Made by a program: the position numbers and the translations under genes. The notes under the pieces were generated by a model. The model was not told where the DNA came from. It saw only the letters and a program-made list of their open reading frames with translations, and ran no database searches. This document shows, piece after piece, positions 41,019 through 50,695 of a stretch of 64,000 nucleotides of DNA. Position 1 is the stretch's first letter. Each line of letters begins with the position of its first letter. The stretch spans positions 62,001-126,000 of the forward strand of contig JADYZG010000029.1 in assembly GCA_020853235.1 (NCBI GenBank). The letters are read 5' to 3'. The DNA comes from a bacterium (GTDB lineage Bacteria > Patescibacteriota > Dojkabacteria > GCA-002793355).

Positions 41019-41648
41019 TTAGACATAAATTTGAGGTAAGTTTTCTAGTTCGATGGTTGAGGCAGGATTATAAATCGAGTAAAAATATTTCACAATTTCT
41101 GAGGTCGTCATTTGTTCTCCATCCAACCCCATTCCTTTGAGCATTTTTATTATGTGATACTTCTTAGGGTACAGGTAATTTGCCGAGTTTTCTACCATTT
41201 GTAGTTTCTGCTCTGTAGTTGTATTTTTGTCAATTGGTTGCATTGTTCGGTATGGAATAACGATCATGAATCTTTTGTCAAGGATTTCTTTGTTTGTGAT
41301 TAGATTGCGGATGAAATGTTTATAAATGGAAAACTGTCGTTTTAATCCAGGACTTAAATCGGGGGTATCAAGTGTATCCAGGTAATCAGAATATTTGCTA
41401 ATGTTTATTTTCTTTGTCTCTATAAGCACCTGCAATTGAAAATCCAACGAGTTGACCATAGAACCAAAAGACATAATTTTTACATCTTGCTCATCTTCAG
41501 ATAACAGATCAAAGTTTACTGAAGAAGTTTTAACAATAAGACATACGGTCCCGTCCCTTGTGAGCAGCAGGTCGCTAATGACGTCAACTACCTGTAATAG
41601 ATCTTGGCTAGCGTGTGATATTGGGCTTTGTCCTGGTCCAGTTGCCAT
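41019..41648 (-). CDS. Hypothetical protein in the VirB4/PrgI operon
   Basis: 209 aa ORF tightly coupled to both neighbours. Confidence 0.65.
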   Translation of the reverse strand: MATGPGQSPISHASQDLLQVVDVISDLLLTRDGTVCLIVKTSSVNFDLLSEDEQDVKIMSFGSMVNSLDFQLQVLIETKKINISKYSDYLDTLDTPDLSPGLKRQFSIYKHFIRNLITNKEILDKRFMIVIPYRTMQPIDKNTTTEQKLQMVENSANYLYPKKYHIIKMLKGMGLDGEQMTTSEIVKYFYSIYNPASTIELENLPQIYV

Positions 41649-41649
41649 A

Positions 41650-42453
41650 TTATGCGATTGACGAAATATTAAGTAACGGATATGTATTACCTTGAAATGT
41701 AATTTTTACTTTTGGAATTGAAATGGCATCAGGAGATTGGAAATCAATTTCATATGCACCCTCTTTGAAACTTTGATTAAAGTAAATGATACCATCTTTG
41801 TTTGAACGAAGTGCAGTAACGACAGTTTGTGTTTGGTCTTTTACGTAAGCAACGACACCTTCAAGCGGCAATCCATCTTCTTGGAGTCTGAAGGCTACTG
41901 TGTTTGGGATTGCGGGAAGGGTAACACCGGCTTCTGCAAAATCAGCAGTATTATCGGGAGAAATCGAAAGTGTTTGTTGAATTTGTGGTGTAATAACTTC
42001 TTGTACAGTTGTGACAGCACCTACAGTTTGTTGTGGTAATTTTTGGCCATTTAGAGCTTTCTTAAATTCATCATGGGTCATAAAATAAGCAGCCAAATAG
42101 GTAGGTAATTTTTGTGGTTTGGTTGTGAAGAAGTTGTCTGCTTTTACAGCTTTTGCATCTTTTTTCCAAACACGACGGAGAACAAGAGTATTTGCTCGCG
42201 CGAAAGATGTGAACCAATCTTCCATGGTTCTTCTTTGATAGACACCTAGCCCAAGAGTGATGCCAACCAAGAGAATTACGGGAATCGTTAACCACGCAAA
42301 AAAAGCAGGGAATACACCAGCTCTGTTAAGTTGGTATAATCCAAATGAAAGTCCCCCTGCACTTGCGACATAGATAAATTGTTTGAGCGTAAGCCCCGCA
42401 AAGAGCTTGAACTCATACTCCATGATGTTTTGTGGAATTGCGTGTTCATACAT
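41650..42453 (-). CDS. PrgI-family membrane protein
   Basis: YEHAIPQNIMEYEFKLFAGLTLKQFIYV, two TM helices. Confidence 0.8.
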   Translation of the reverse strand: MYEHAIPQNIMEYEFKLFAGLTLKQFIYVASAGGLSFGLYQLNRAGVFPAFFAWLTIPVILLVGITLGLGVYQRRTMEDWFTSFARANTLVLRRVWKKDAKAVKADNFFTTKPQKLPTYLAAYFMTHDEFKKALNGQKLPQQTVGAVTTVQEVITPQIQQTLSISPDNTADFAEAGVTLPAIPNTVAFRLQEDGLPLEGVVAYVKDQTQTVVTALRSNKDGIIYFNQSFKEGAYEIDFQSPDAISIPKVKITFQGNTYPLLNISSIA

Positions 42454-42491
42454 GCTAGGCTTAGTGTAGCAAAAAACTTGCGAAACTTCGA

Positions 42492-43310
42492 GTGATGACT
42501 AAAGAATTACAATTATTACAAGAGATTAAGTCAGGCTTTAGGTGGCCAGTAGATACAGTGCGTTATGCTATTCTGTCAAAGGAGAGATACTTTGCAGGTT
42601 CTCATTATTCAAAGACATTGCCGCAAGAATTAGTGGAAAAAGTCCGAATCTCGCTGAGTAAATTGAAATTCGCCTCAGTAAGCCTCAAACTTCTTACATA
42701 CATCCCATGGATTCAAATGATCTTTATCACTGGTTCCGTAGCCTCTCTCAATGCAAGCGGGGACGATGACATCGATGTTTGGCTTGTTGTTGACCCAAAA
42801 AGAATATGGATCACAAGAACAGTTGATTTTTTTGTGTATACACTATGTGGTCTTCGTCGCGTGTCGAGTGATGGAGTGGAATCTGAAAAAGTTAGAGATA
42901 AATTTTGTTTTAATTTTTATCTTACTACCGATGGGCTTGAGTTGTCGCAAAAAACAGCTTCTTACGCCATGCAATTCGTAGACGCTATTCCAGTTTTCAT
43001 TAGGAATTCGTTACTTTACAAAGAATTACTCGAGAGTAATAATTGGATCTCCGATTATTTCCCCAGTTGGCAAAACAAAACATTAGAACTACTACAAGAA
43101 ATTCCACTAGATAATAGGAAACGTCATAAAAACCCTCTCGATTCGTTGATTGATGGAATAGAATATGTAGCGGGATTCCTTATGATTTTAAAGGCAGAAA
43201 AACGTTTGCAGTTCAAAAAAACACAAATATATCGAAAAATATTTACAACTTGGGGCACAAACCGTATACTATCACGATATGATCAGGAAACTTTCACCGA
43301 AAGAAGTTAA
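42492..43310 (+). CDS. Nucleotidyltransferase-fold protein
   Basis: FITGSVASLNASGDDDIDVWLVV resembles the GS...DxD motif. Confidence 0.7.
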   Translation: MMTKELQLLQEIKSGFRWPVDTVRYAILSKERYFAGSHYSKTLPQELVEKVRISLSKLKFASVSLKLLTYIPWIQMIFITGSVASLNASGDDDIDVWLVVDPKRIWITRTVDFFVYTLCGLRRVSSDGVESEKVRDKFCFNFYLTTDGLELSQKTASYAMQFVDAIPVFIRNSLLYKELLESNNWISDYFPSWQNKTLELLQEIPLDNRKRHKNPLDSLIDGIEYVAGFLMILKAEKRLQFKKTQIYRKIFTTWGTNRILSRYDQETFTERS

Positions 43311-43791
43311 GAGAAGAAATAAAGATTTTGAACAAACCCGAGATATTGTTCTTATTGCAGAAAATATGACATATGCTCGCAATGTAGGAAGTCTTTTTCG
43401 TATTGCTGATGCATTGCGAGCAACAAAGGTTTACCTAACAGGGGAATCTCATAGACCGCCGTTTGGAAAAGATCTTAGTAAAGTTTCTCGAGGTAAAGAA
43501 AAAGTCGTTACTTGGGAATATATGCAATTGACGCTCGATACTATAGCGAAATTAAAAGACGAAGGTTACACCATCATTGCAATTGAACAGTGCGAAGGAT
43601 CGGAAGTATACACAGACATTGAATATCCAGAAAAGATAGCACTCCTTGTTGGCAGCGAAATGTTTGGCCTAGCGAAGAAAAGCGCAGAATCTGCCGATCG
43701 GGCAGTTATTATTCCAATGTATGGTAAAGGCGGATCGATTAACGTTCATGTTGCACTGGCAATCGTTGCTTTTTATGCAAGTGCAAAATAA
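43279..43791 (+). CDS. SpoU/TrmH-family RNA 2'-O-methyltransferase
   Basis: NVGSLFRIADA...IALLVGSEMFGLAKK...IPMYGKGGSINVHVALAIVAF. Confidence 0.88.
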   Translation: MIRKLSPKEVKRRNKDFEQTRDIVLIAENMTYARNVGSLFRIADALRATKVYLTGESHRPPFGKDLSKVSRGKEKVVTWEYMQLTLDTIAKLKDEGYTIIAIEQCEGSEVYTDIEYPEKIALLVGSEMFGLAKKSAESADRAVIIPMYGKGGSINVHVALAIVAFYASAK

Positions 43792-43844
43792 GGTAATTTT
43801 ACACGCCCTGTTGTATAATATCCCATAAAGTAAATTGTTGATCA

Positions 43845-44186
43845 ATGATTACAGATACCAGATACCAGACACCAGACACCAGACACCAAAGTTTCTTAGC
43901 TAATTTGGATCGGTTACTAAACGAACCGAGAGACCCCTCTTATTCAAAGCAAGAAAATCTTGGTGCATATTTATGTAATGCAATTTCATCACTTGACCCA
44001 GAGGGATACAAGAAATTACAAAATTATTGCATGAATGGGTTGCAATGCAAACAAGAACTCATTTGGTCTCCAGAGCATGTTTATAAAGGAATCAGGGAGG
44101 TGAGACTTTATGGATTTGAGAAAGCGGAACAAGAAACAATCAAATCGAGAGCATTAGATTTTGTAAGAAAGGTTATGTATAGTTAG
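43845..44186 (+). CDS. Hypothetical protein beginning with a heptanucleotide repeat tract
   Basis: 113 aa; TATAAT box about 25 nt upstream. Confidence 0.5.
   Translation: MITDTRYQTPDTRHQSFLANLDRLLNEPRDPSYSKQENLGAYLCNAISSLDPEGYKKLQNYCMNGLQCKQELIWSPEHVYKGIREVRLYGFEKAEQETIKSRALDFVRKVMYS
43853..43887 (+). repeat. Tandem 7-nt repeat, 5 units
   Basis: (AGATACC)x2 (AGACACC)x3. Confidence 0.95.
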
Positions 44187-45985
44187 TTGGTGTTAATAAT
44201 TTTCAAAAATGCCTCGCTTGGGATTCTGACTTTACCTGTTATTTTCATTTCTCGCTTTTTCTTTTGTTGATTGTTCCGGAGCTTCATTTTCCGAGTAATA
44301 TCTCCACCGTAAAGTTTTGCTGTAACGTCTTTTTTATATGCAGCAATATCCTCGCGAGCAAGGACTTTTCCGCCAACCATCGCCTGTAATGGAATAGAGA
44401 AAATGTGTGGAGGAATAGATTTCTTTAATGTTTCGAGCATGCTCACCGACCGATCTCGTGCACGTTCTGGAATTTCTAAAAATGAGAGTGGAGCAACAAT
44501 TTCGTGGTTTACATAAACATCGACTTTAACGAGTTCTGTTGGTTTGTAGGTGAAGTTCCCATATTGTAAAGAGGCATACCCATGACTGGCACTTTTCATT
44601 ACTGAGAAGAATCCTTTCAACAACTCAGCATACGGCATGTCAACTTCTAAAGTCACGTAATTCAAATTACTTGCATGGGAAGTAAAGGTGTCTTTGGTTG
44701 TCATAATGACACCACGATGATCCATAATAATGTCATAAATCGATGAAATGTGATCACTCGGGGTAAGAATTTCTGCTTTAATGAAGGGTTCTTCTAACAG
44801 TTTGATTGCTTGTAAAGGAGGTAAGTCAAAAGCAGATTTTACTTCAATCTTTTCACCAGTATTTAGTGTTGCATGATATTCTACGCTAGGAATTGTGACG
44901 ACGGTATCAACCAGAAATTCTCGCTCTAATCGTTCTTTTGTAATTTCTAGATGAAGTAGTCCTAAGAACCCAACGCGATATCCTTGTCCGAGGAGTGGAG
45001 AATAATCTTCTAAAATACTCAACGAAGCGTCGTTTAATGCAAGTTTTTGAATACTTTCTTTGAGTAAGACGTAGTCTTCTTTGTTTTCTGGAAAAAGAGA
45101 GGCGAAGACTTTTGAGGAGGGTTTATCGAAACCTGGGATTGCTTGGTCTGTGTGCTTCAACGAGATTGTGTCGCCGATTCTTACTTGTTTGACATCTTTG
45201 ATTCCTGTTGCGATATATCCGACCATTCCTTCTTCAAGGATTCCTGTCTCTATCATTTTTGGGGAAAATGTCCCGACACTTTTTGCGAGAAACTTTGTTT
45301 GCGTATTAATAAGTGCATACGAATCACCTTTAATAATATTTCCAGAGAATACACGAATTGCTGCAATAATCCCTTTGTGTTCGTCAAAAATTGAATCGAA
45401 AACTAATGCCTGTGTCGTGTGTAACTCTGACTTTTTCGGTGCAGCAACTTTCTCTACTACGAAATCGAGAATGTCTGAAACCCCTTGCCCTGTTTTACCC
45501 GATGCAAGAATAATTTCTTCACGTTTGAACCCTAGAATTTGTTCAATTTCTTCGAGCCTTTCTTCAATCAAGTGCTCACCAATATCAACTTTGTTTAGAA
45601 TCGGGATAATCTTGAGATCAGCCTCCATTGCTAAAAGCATATTTGAAATGGTTTGTGCTTGGACTCCTTGGGTTACATCGATTAGGAGTAATGCACCTTC
45701 ACAAGCTTTCATAGATCGAGAAACTTCGTAGGTAAAGTCGATATGACCAGGTGTATCAATAAGGTTTAACGTGTGGCCTTTCCAGGGCATTGTTGCCGGT
45801 TGCAATTTGATGGTGATACCTCGTTCTTGTTCGATTTCGAGTACATCTGTTAAACGGTCTTGTTGTTCAAGCTGTCGCTTCAGATGGGTTGATGTCAATT
45901 CGAGTATGCGATCGGTTAACGTAGTTTTTCCATGATCGATGTGCGCGATGATACAAAAATTACGGATTGTTTTTAATGCGGTCAT
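44183..45985 (-). CDS. lepA: Elongation factor 4
   Basis: IAHIDHGKTTLTDRILE, QERGITIKLQ, full-length LepA. Confidence 0.97.
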   Translation of the reverse strand: MTALKTIRNFCIIAHIDHGKTTLTDRILELTSTHLKRQLEQQDRLTDVLEIEQERGITIKLQPATMPWKGHTLNLIDTPGHIDFTYEVSRSMKACEGALLLIDVTQGVQAQTISNMLLAMEADLKIIPILNKVDIGEHLIEERLEEIEQILGFKREEIILASGKTGQGVSDILDFVVEKVAAPKKSELHTTQALVFDSIFDEHKGIIAAIRVFSGNIIKGDSYALINTQTKFLAKSVGTFSPKMIETGILEEGMVGYIATGIKDVKQVRIGDTISLKHTDQAIPGFDKPSSKVFASLFPENKEDYVLLKESIQKLALNDASLSILEDYSPLLGQGYRVGFLGLLHLEITKERLEREFLVDTVVTIPSVEYHATLNTGEKIEVKSAFDLPPLQAIKLLEEPFIKAEILTPSDHISSIYDIIMDHRGVIMTTKDTFTSHASNLNYVTLEVDMPYAELLKGFFSVMKSASHGYASLQYGNFTYKPTELVKVDVYVNHEIVAPLSFLEIPERARDRSVSMLETLKKSIPPHIFSIPLQAMVGGKVLAREDIAAYKKDVTAKLYGGDITRKMKLRNNQQKKKREMKITGKVRIPSEAFLKIINTN

Positions 45986-46018
45986 TGTGCGAATTATGCC
46001 ATATTTTCAGCAGAAAAT

Positions 46019-46600
46019 CTAACGAACTTCTGTGAATCCCAAAACAAGTGTGACTGGAGTCATGAGCCTTGCGACTGGTTGGATTGTTACCACGAGTTCA
46101 GAAGCGGAAGAAGGCGGAATTTCTAAATCGAGTGGAGTGAGGAGTCCATTTGTGCTAACAATTTCTGTTGTCTGCCCAGCATAGGTAAGTTTGATTGACG
46201 TGTATGAACCTTCTAATGAGTAACTTGGGTTCAGTCGCAACTTCTTATAATCGTTCGAAGAGTTTTTAATAGTGACTGCGGTAAAATCGTAGGTCGTTGC
46301 TTCGAGTGGAGTAAACCTCATGGTAATATCTGTATCTGCCGAAACTCCCGAGACATCTGACATGGTGTAATCTTGCAGGAAGGGGAGGGTAGCAGCATTT
46401 ATGGGGAAATATCTGATAAGCTGTTGTTTAGTGGAAACGCCGAGGACTGCTGTATCGTTACTTGCGGTTATAGTTTGGGTACGTGGTGTTAAACCAGAAA
46501 TACTCACAAATGTTAGCCCGACGATACCAACTGCAACGACAGTCAGGAAAAAATCCTTAACAATGCTATCAACTTTAGGAGATTTTTCGTTTTGAGCCAT
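46019..46600 (-). CDS. Exported hypothetical protein
   Basis: N-terminal TM, TAVLGVS motif. Confidence 0.6.
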   Translation of the reverse strand: MAQNEKSPKVDSIVKDFFLTVVAVGIVGLTFVSISGLTPRTQTITASNDTAVLGVSTKQQLIRYFPINAATLPFLQDYTMSDVSGVSADTDITMRFTPLEATTYDFTAVTIKNSSNDYKKLRLNPSYSLEGSYTSIKLTYAGQTTEIVSTNGLLTPLDLEIPPSSASELVVTIQPVARLMTPVTLVLGFTEVR

Positions 46601-47129
46601 AAATATAGCTTATCATATCTGAAATATGTGTATCCAAAAAACTGAATACTTGATAGGTATACACCATTGCAAAAATACCGGCAACTAGTGGGAGGGCAAG
46701 AGAGATCCCTGTAGCGAAATAATCTTTAGCAATGAGTACGGCTGAGAGCCAAATAAAAGTTCCCCATGCAAAAAGTTTTGGGTACATATCTTGTCCATCC
46801 TCAAGCCATCCGGTGAGGTTGTAGTGAATCACTTTTACCATTACCCGTGGATGGCGAGTTAGATCGTTGAAAAGGAGTGTTTTGACGAGGACAAAAGTTC
46901 CCATAACTACTGTTGCAGCAACAAAAATTCCGTCAGCGATTGTTGTAATTTGTTTGACTTCTGCAATCGTCGAGACTGAAATATAGGTGAACAATTCAGG
47001 GGAAGTTGCCATAATAAATGATGATTTTGTGTAAGCCAATGCAAACCACAAACCCGCTAATTTTACGAAGATAAGAAGCGTTGCTGCGAGCAAGGCAGCT
47101 TCAATAAAACGTTTGAGAAACTCACTCAT
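46575..47129 (-). CDS. Multi-TM membrane protein
   Basis: 184 aa with four TM segments; TATACT-N5-ATG. Confidence 0.6.
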   Translation of the reverse strand: MSEFLKRFIEAALLAATLLIFVKLAGLWFALAYTKSSFIMATSPELFTYISVSTIAEVKQITTIADGIFVAATVVMGTFVLVKTLLFNDLTRHPRVMVKVIHYNLTGWLEDGQDMYPKLFAWGTFIWLSAVLIAKDYFATGISLALPLVAGIFAMVYTYQVFSFLDTHISDMISYIYGSKRKIS

Positions 47130-47172
47130 AAAACAGTATACCGTACTTCAGGAGAGTGTGCTACACTTTAGA

Positions 47173-47904
47173 ATGAAGTCTGCCATGAAAATTGTGATTG
47201 TCGTATTAATTCTCATGGTCACTTTTGGTCTTCCGGTTTTGTTACAACAAATAATTACGCCACATCAAACAAAAACTACTCCAACTCCTACAATCACCGT
47301 GGTTGTAGACGATATAAGATTTTTATCAATTCCACCTGTTATTGTGCCGGCTGGTACGACTTTCATGTATAAGATTATGACGACCTCATTATCAGGGGAA
47401 GAAGTAACTGTAATCGACTTAGCGAAGCCAGAATGGATGTCTTGGGATGCGACGACAAATCAACTTTCTGGAACTGTTCCAGATATTGGAGGTGTATTTA
47501 CCGTAACGATGCGAGCTTCTGTTCCTGGCGGAGATATTGAAGATCAAACATTTACGGTCACTATTGATAAACAAGAAGCTGTGAAAGGTGCAAAAACTGT
47601 TGCCCTCTGGAAAGATCCTTTTCATCCAAATCCAGGGGATATTCAGAAAGAGCAAATGTTGTTACCCGAAACGGAGGCTACAGATAAAGCAATGGTAACC
47701 TTGCAATCGGATACTTCAGTACTTGGGGAAAAGACTGTTGCAAGAGATTTTTTAACTCCAGAACGACAGAAATATTTACTGATTGGAGTGGTAGTTTTAC
47801 TGGGAATTGTAATTATCAGTATTGTTGGAAAAATTATCCACAGTATCCTTGCCGACAAATCAAAACTACCAAAGGGAATTGTTATTGAACGTGGGAGTAG
47901 ATGA
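47173..47904 (+). CDS. Membrane-anchored protein with putative Ig/cadherin-like domain
   Basis: N-terminal TM, LSGTVPDIGGVFTVTMRA, C-terminal TM; start set at ATG 47173 (TACACT-N5-ATG). Confidence 0.65.
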   Translation: MKSAMKIVIVVLILMVTFGLPVLLQQIITPHQTKTTPTPTITVVVDDIRFLSIPPVIVPAGTTFMYKIMTTSLSGEEVTVIDLAKPEWMSWDATTNQLSGTVPDIGGVFTVTMRASVPGGDIEDQTFTVTIDKQEAVKGAKTVALWKDPFHPNPGDIQKEQMLLPETEATDKAMVTLQSDTSVLGEKTVARDFLTPERQKYLLIGVVVLLGIVIISIVGKIIHSILADKSKLPKGIVIERGSR

Positions 47905-48314
47905 AACAACTACTGAAGAAGTTAGCGATTACTTTCGGTATCCTTTCTGTGATATTACCAATTGTAATTGTGACTTTGTGGTATCGATATCTGCGGGAAC
48001 AAGAATCACTGTACGGAAACGAAGTTAGCGCAAAAAAAGGTTGTGAACCATACGAAATGTTAGTAAGTCGTGAATCAGAAAAGCTAGTTATTTCTTGGCA
48101 AACAAAAGAAGTATGTCCTGGTTTCTTGCTATTGGGGACCTCGTTCGGAGATTTTTCAAATTTACCCTACAAAGTGCTCTCAGAGCAGGGAGAATCGCCA
48201 ACGACCATACACAATATTACCGTCCTGAAGCAAGACGAGATTAAGTACAAATATGCGATTGTTGTGTCTGATGGAGAGTGGTTTGGAATCGGCGGAAACC
48301 CATTTAAATACTAG
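47901..48314 (+). CDS. Exported hypothetical protein
   Basis: 137 aa with N-terminal TM; ATGA overlap with the previous gene. Confidence 0.6.
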   Translation: MKQLLKKLAITFGILSVILPIVIVTLWYRYLREQESLYGNEVSAKKGCEPYEMLVSRESEKLVISWQTKEVCPGFLLLGTSFGDFSNLPYKVLSEQGESPTTIHNITVLKQDEIKYKYAIVVSDGEWFGIGGNPFKY

Positions 48315-49234
48315 TTCGTTGCAAGAAGCACTTCAAATCCGAAACTTTCATCTTCAAAACGCCCAGATTTTAATGCCAATTCCAAATTCATTAGCCGGGT
48401 GAGAATCTTTTCGGCTTTCTCGTATGTAATTTTCTGCAACTCTGTTGTTTTAAGAAGTGAACCAACATAAAAGGGGTGTTTCCCGATTTTTTTTGCGATT
48501 GATGCCGAATCGATTCCTTCTTGTCTTCCTTTGAGAATGGCCATGACCAAAAGGAGTGTCGATTTTGCCATCGACATAATTTCGTAAGGCGACATGGTTT
48601 CTGCTAATGCGACAAAATAATCTTTCTGTCGTACCTTGTTCGTAGTGAATAATTGAGCGAGTATTTCCCACTGACTTGCTTTGCCTTCTTGTAATCCAAG
48701 GAGAATCATAAATGATTTCTGAACTTCTTCTGGGGTACTGCCTGAAATTGTTTCTACTTGACGAAGAAAAGTTAAGCATCGCAATGGAGAAAGGCGCTCT
48801 TTACCCATATAATCATCGATGGTTAACGGAATATACAGACGAACCGTCTGATCTCGGTCGAGAGCTATAGAGAGTTTTTTAAGTGTATCGGCTATGAGTA
48901 GTTTGAGAGTTGTATCAGTTATTTTCTCTGTGATGACTGTAATTTCTCTTGGCAGTTTAGGAAGCTTCCCAGTTGGAGAGATGATGAAAATATTTTCGGT
49001 ATAGGAGGTAAATAAAGCGAGTATTGTTTCGGAAATCTCTGGATAATGGCAGACAAGTGGAGTACTCTCTGATAAAAGCGAAATCGTTTCTAGTTTTTGA
49101 AGTAGTCTTTGCAATCCGTTTTCTGTCGTACAATCAATTGAAGGTATATTTTTTAGCTCAGGATCTTTTTTGGTAATTCCCGTCCAATAGTATAAATCTG
49201 ATTCTCGGTCACCAGTCGCGATAACTGTAATCAT
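48311..49234 (-). CDS. DNA polymerase III delta-like protein
   Basis: C-terminal AKKIGKHPFYVGSLLKTTELQKITYEKAEKILTRLMNLELALKSGR resembles HolA domain III. Confidence 0.6.
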   Translation of the reverse strand: MITVIATGDRESDLYYWTGITKKDPELKNIPSIDCTTENGLQRLLQKLETISLLSESTPLVCHYPEISETILALFTSYTENIFIISPTGKLPKLPREITVITEKITDTTLKLLIADTLKKLSIALDRDQTVRLYIPLTIDDYMGKERLSPLRCLTFLRQVETISGSTPEEVQKSFMILLGLQEGKASQWEILAQLFTTNKVRQKDYFVALAETMSPYEIMSMAKSTLLLVMAILKGRQEGIDSASIAKKIGKHPFYVGSLLKTTELQKITYEKAEKILTRLMNLELALKSGRFEDESFGFEVLLATN

Positions 49235-49236
49235 GC

Positions 49237-50688
49237 CTATTTACCCAAAACCATAACTATAGCAGCTCCTTTGGGCTTCGGAACGCTCGTTGTCGAATCA
49301 GCTTCGACAAGTGGAATTCTGTAGGTTGTTGCAAGGTATTGTGCAGCAGATGCAGATGATTTGCCACCAATATTGTAAACACCAGTTTTTGGTAATCCTT
49401 TCGCAGATCCGCCGTTGTAGAAATCTGTGTAGTAGAATCGGTTTCTGATATTCGTGAATACTGCGCTGTAGTTTTCTTTTCCGTTATTGTAAACATACAC
49501 TGACTTCTGTAACGTAACTAAACCAGGAGCTGCGGCATAATCTTTTATAAATGCCCTCACTTGTGTCCAATTGTTTCGTCCGGCTGACGGCTCAAGTGTG
49601 TATAAGTAACCTGCGCCCCTTCTGATGAGTCGAGCATAGCCTCCTGCTCCTGGATCTAGAACCATAGAGAATGTCGTTGGTTTACCTTTCTCTTTAAGAA
49701 TCAGAAGTCCGGCCTCAACATCCTCAGGGGTAACGCGGTTTATTTTAATATTGTTTGCAACGGTTCCCATGATTTCGAAAATCTTTTTTGTATTTTGCAG
49801 GGTTTCGACCTTGGTTGCCTTGTCAATAACTCCCTGAATTACTTTTTGTTGTCTTCTGGCTCGAGCAAAATCAGATGCTTCGACACCAGGGTAGGCATGA
49901 CGAATTCGAGCAAATTGCAATGCTCTGTTCCCGTTCATATGGTCGTTACCTTTTTTGAAGTTGACCGTAATCCACCCAAATTTCTCTGTAGGGTAATCTC
50001 CGGTGAAAGCAGTATCAACAGTAACGTCTATTCCTCCTAGTTGATCAATTATAGTTGTAAATCCTTTGAGATCGACCATGACGTGATATTGGATTTTTTG
50101 ACCGGATATGGATTCGATGAGTTGGCGAAGGTATTCCATGCCTGAACCACTTTTCTTGATTTCACCGTAGGCGTAGGTCGCGTTTATTTTCCCAATACTA
50201 GGAGTATTAGGATAGTTCACGTTAAGGTCTCGAGGGAATGAGACCATAGCAACTTCATTCGTTTTGTGGTTATATGTCGCAAGAATTATAGTATCGGTAT
50301 TGAGCAATCTTGAACCTTTTGTTCGAGTGTCAATACCAATAATAAGAATATTGGTCATTCCGTTTGCATCTTTTCGCAGTGATGGCTCGCGCTTTAAGCT
50401 GTTAAATGCCGTCGATTCACCGTTAACGGTAAAGTTTGCCGCTTTGAAAAACGGCTGTATAACACTCGCGCTGACCGTTAATCCGTACGGAACTATCGCA
50501 ATAATAATCACTACGGGAATAAGAACGGTAACTGACTTAAGAAGGAGACCCAAAAAAGTAAATCCTTTCTCTGTGCCACGAGCTGTTGCTTTCTTATCTA
50601 CAAGTGTATGGTCATCTGGTGCGAGGTGCGTTGGATCGATATTCTTTTTTTTGCGAAAGGTGAAGTTCATGGGGGCATTGTCGCACAA
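49237..50688 (-). CDS. LytR-CpsA-Psr (LCP) family protein with LytR_C-like domain
   Basis: NILIIGIDTRTKGSRLLNTDTIILATYNHKTNEVAMVSFPRDL...FARIRHAYPG..DFARARRQQ. Confidence 0.93.
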   Translation of the reverse strand: MCDNAPMNFTFRKKKNIDPTHLAPDDHTLVDKKATARGTEKGFTFLGLLLKSVTVLIPVVIIIAIVPYGLTVSASVIQPFFKAANFTVNGESTAFNSLKREPSLRKDANGMTNILIIGIDTRTKGSRLLNTDTIILATYNHKTNEVAMVSFPRDLNVNYPNTPSIGKINATYAYGEIKKSGSGMEYLRQLIESISGQKIQYHVMVDLKGFTTIIDQLGGIDVTVDTAFTGDYPTEKFGWITVNFKKGNDHMNGNRALQFARIRHAYPGVEASDFARARRQQKVIQGVIDKATKVETLQNTKKIFEIMGTVANNIKINRVTPEDVEAGLLILKEKGKPTTFSMVLDPGAGGYARLIRRGAGYLYTLEPSAGRNNWTQVRAFIKDYAAAPGLVTLQKSVYVYNNGKENYSAVFTNIRNRFYYTDFYNGGSAKGLPKTGVYNIGGKSSASAAQYLATTYRIPLVEADSTTSVPKPKGAAIVMVLGK

Positions 50689-50695
50689 TTACGCT

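Noticed and set aside
43853-43887. Tandem repeat as a CRISPR array
   Set aside because: Contiguous 7-nt units without spacers; no cas-like genes in the window
49237-50688. LPKTG in the LCP protein as a sortase signal
   Set aside because: It lies inside the LytR_C-like region (GLPKTGVYNIGGKSSAS) with about 55 residues following and no hydrophobic segment plus basic tail
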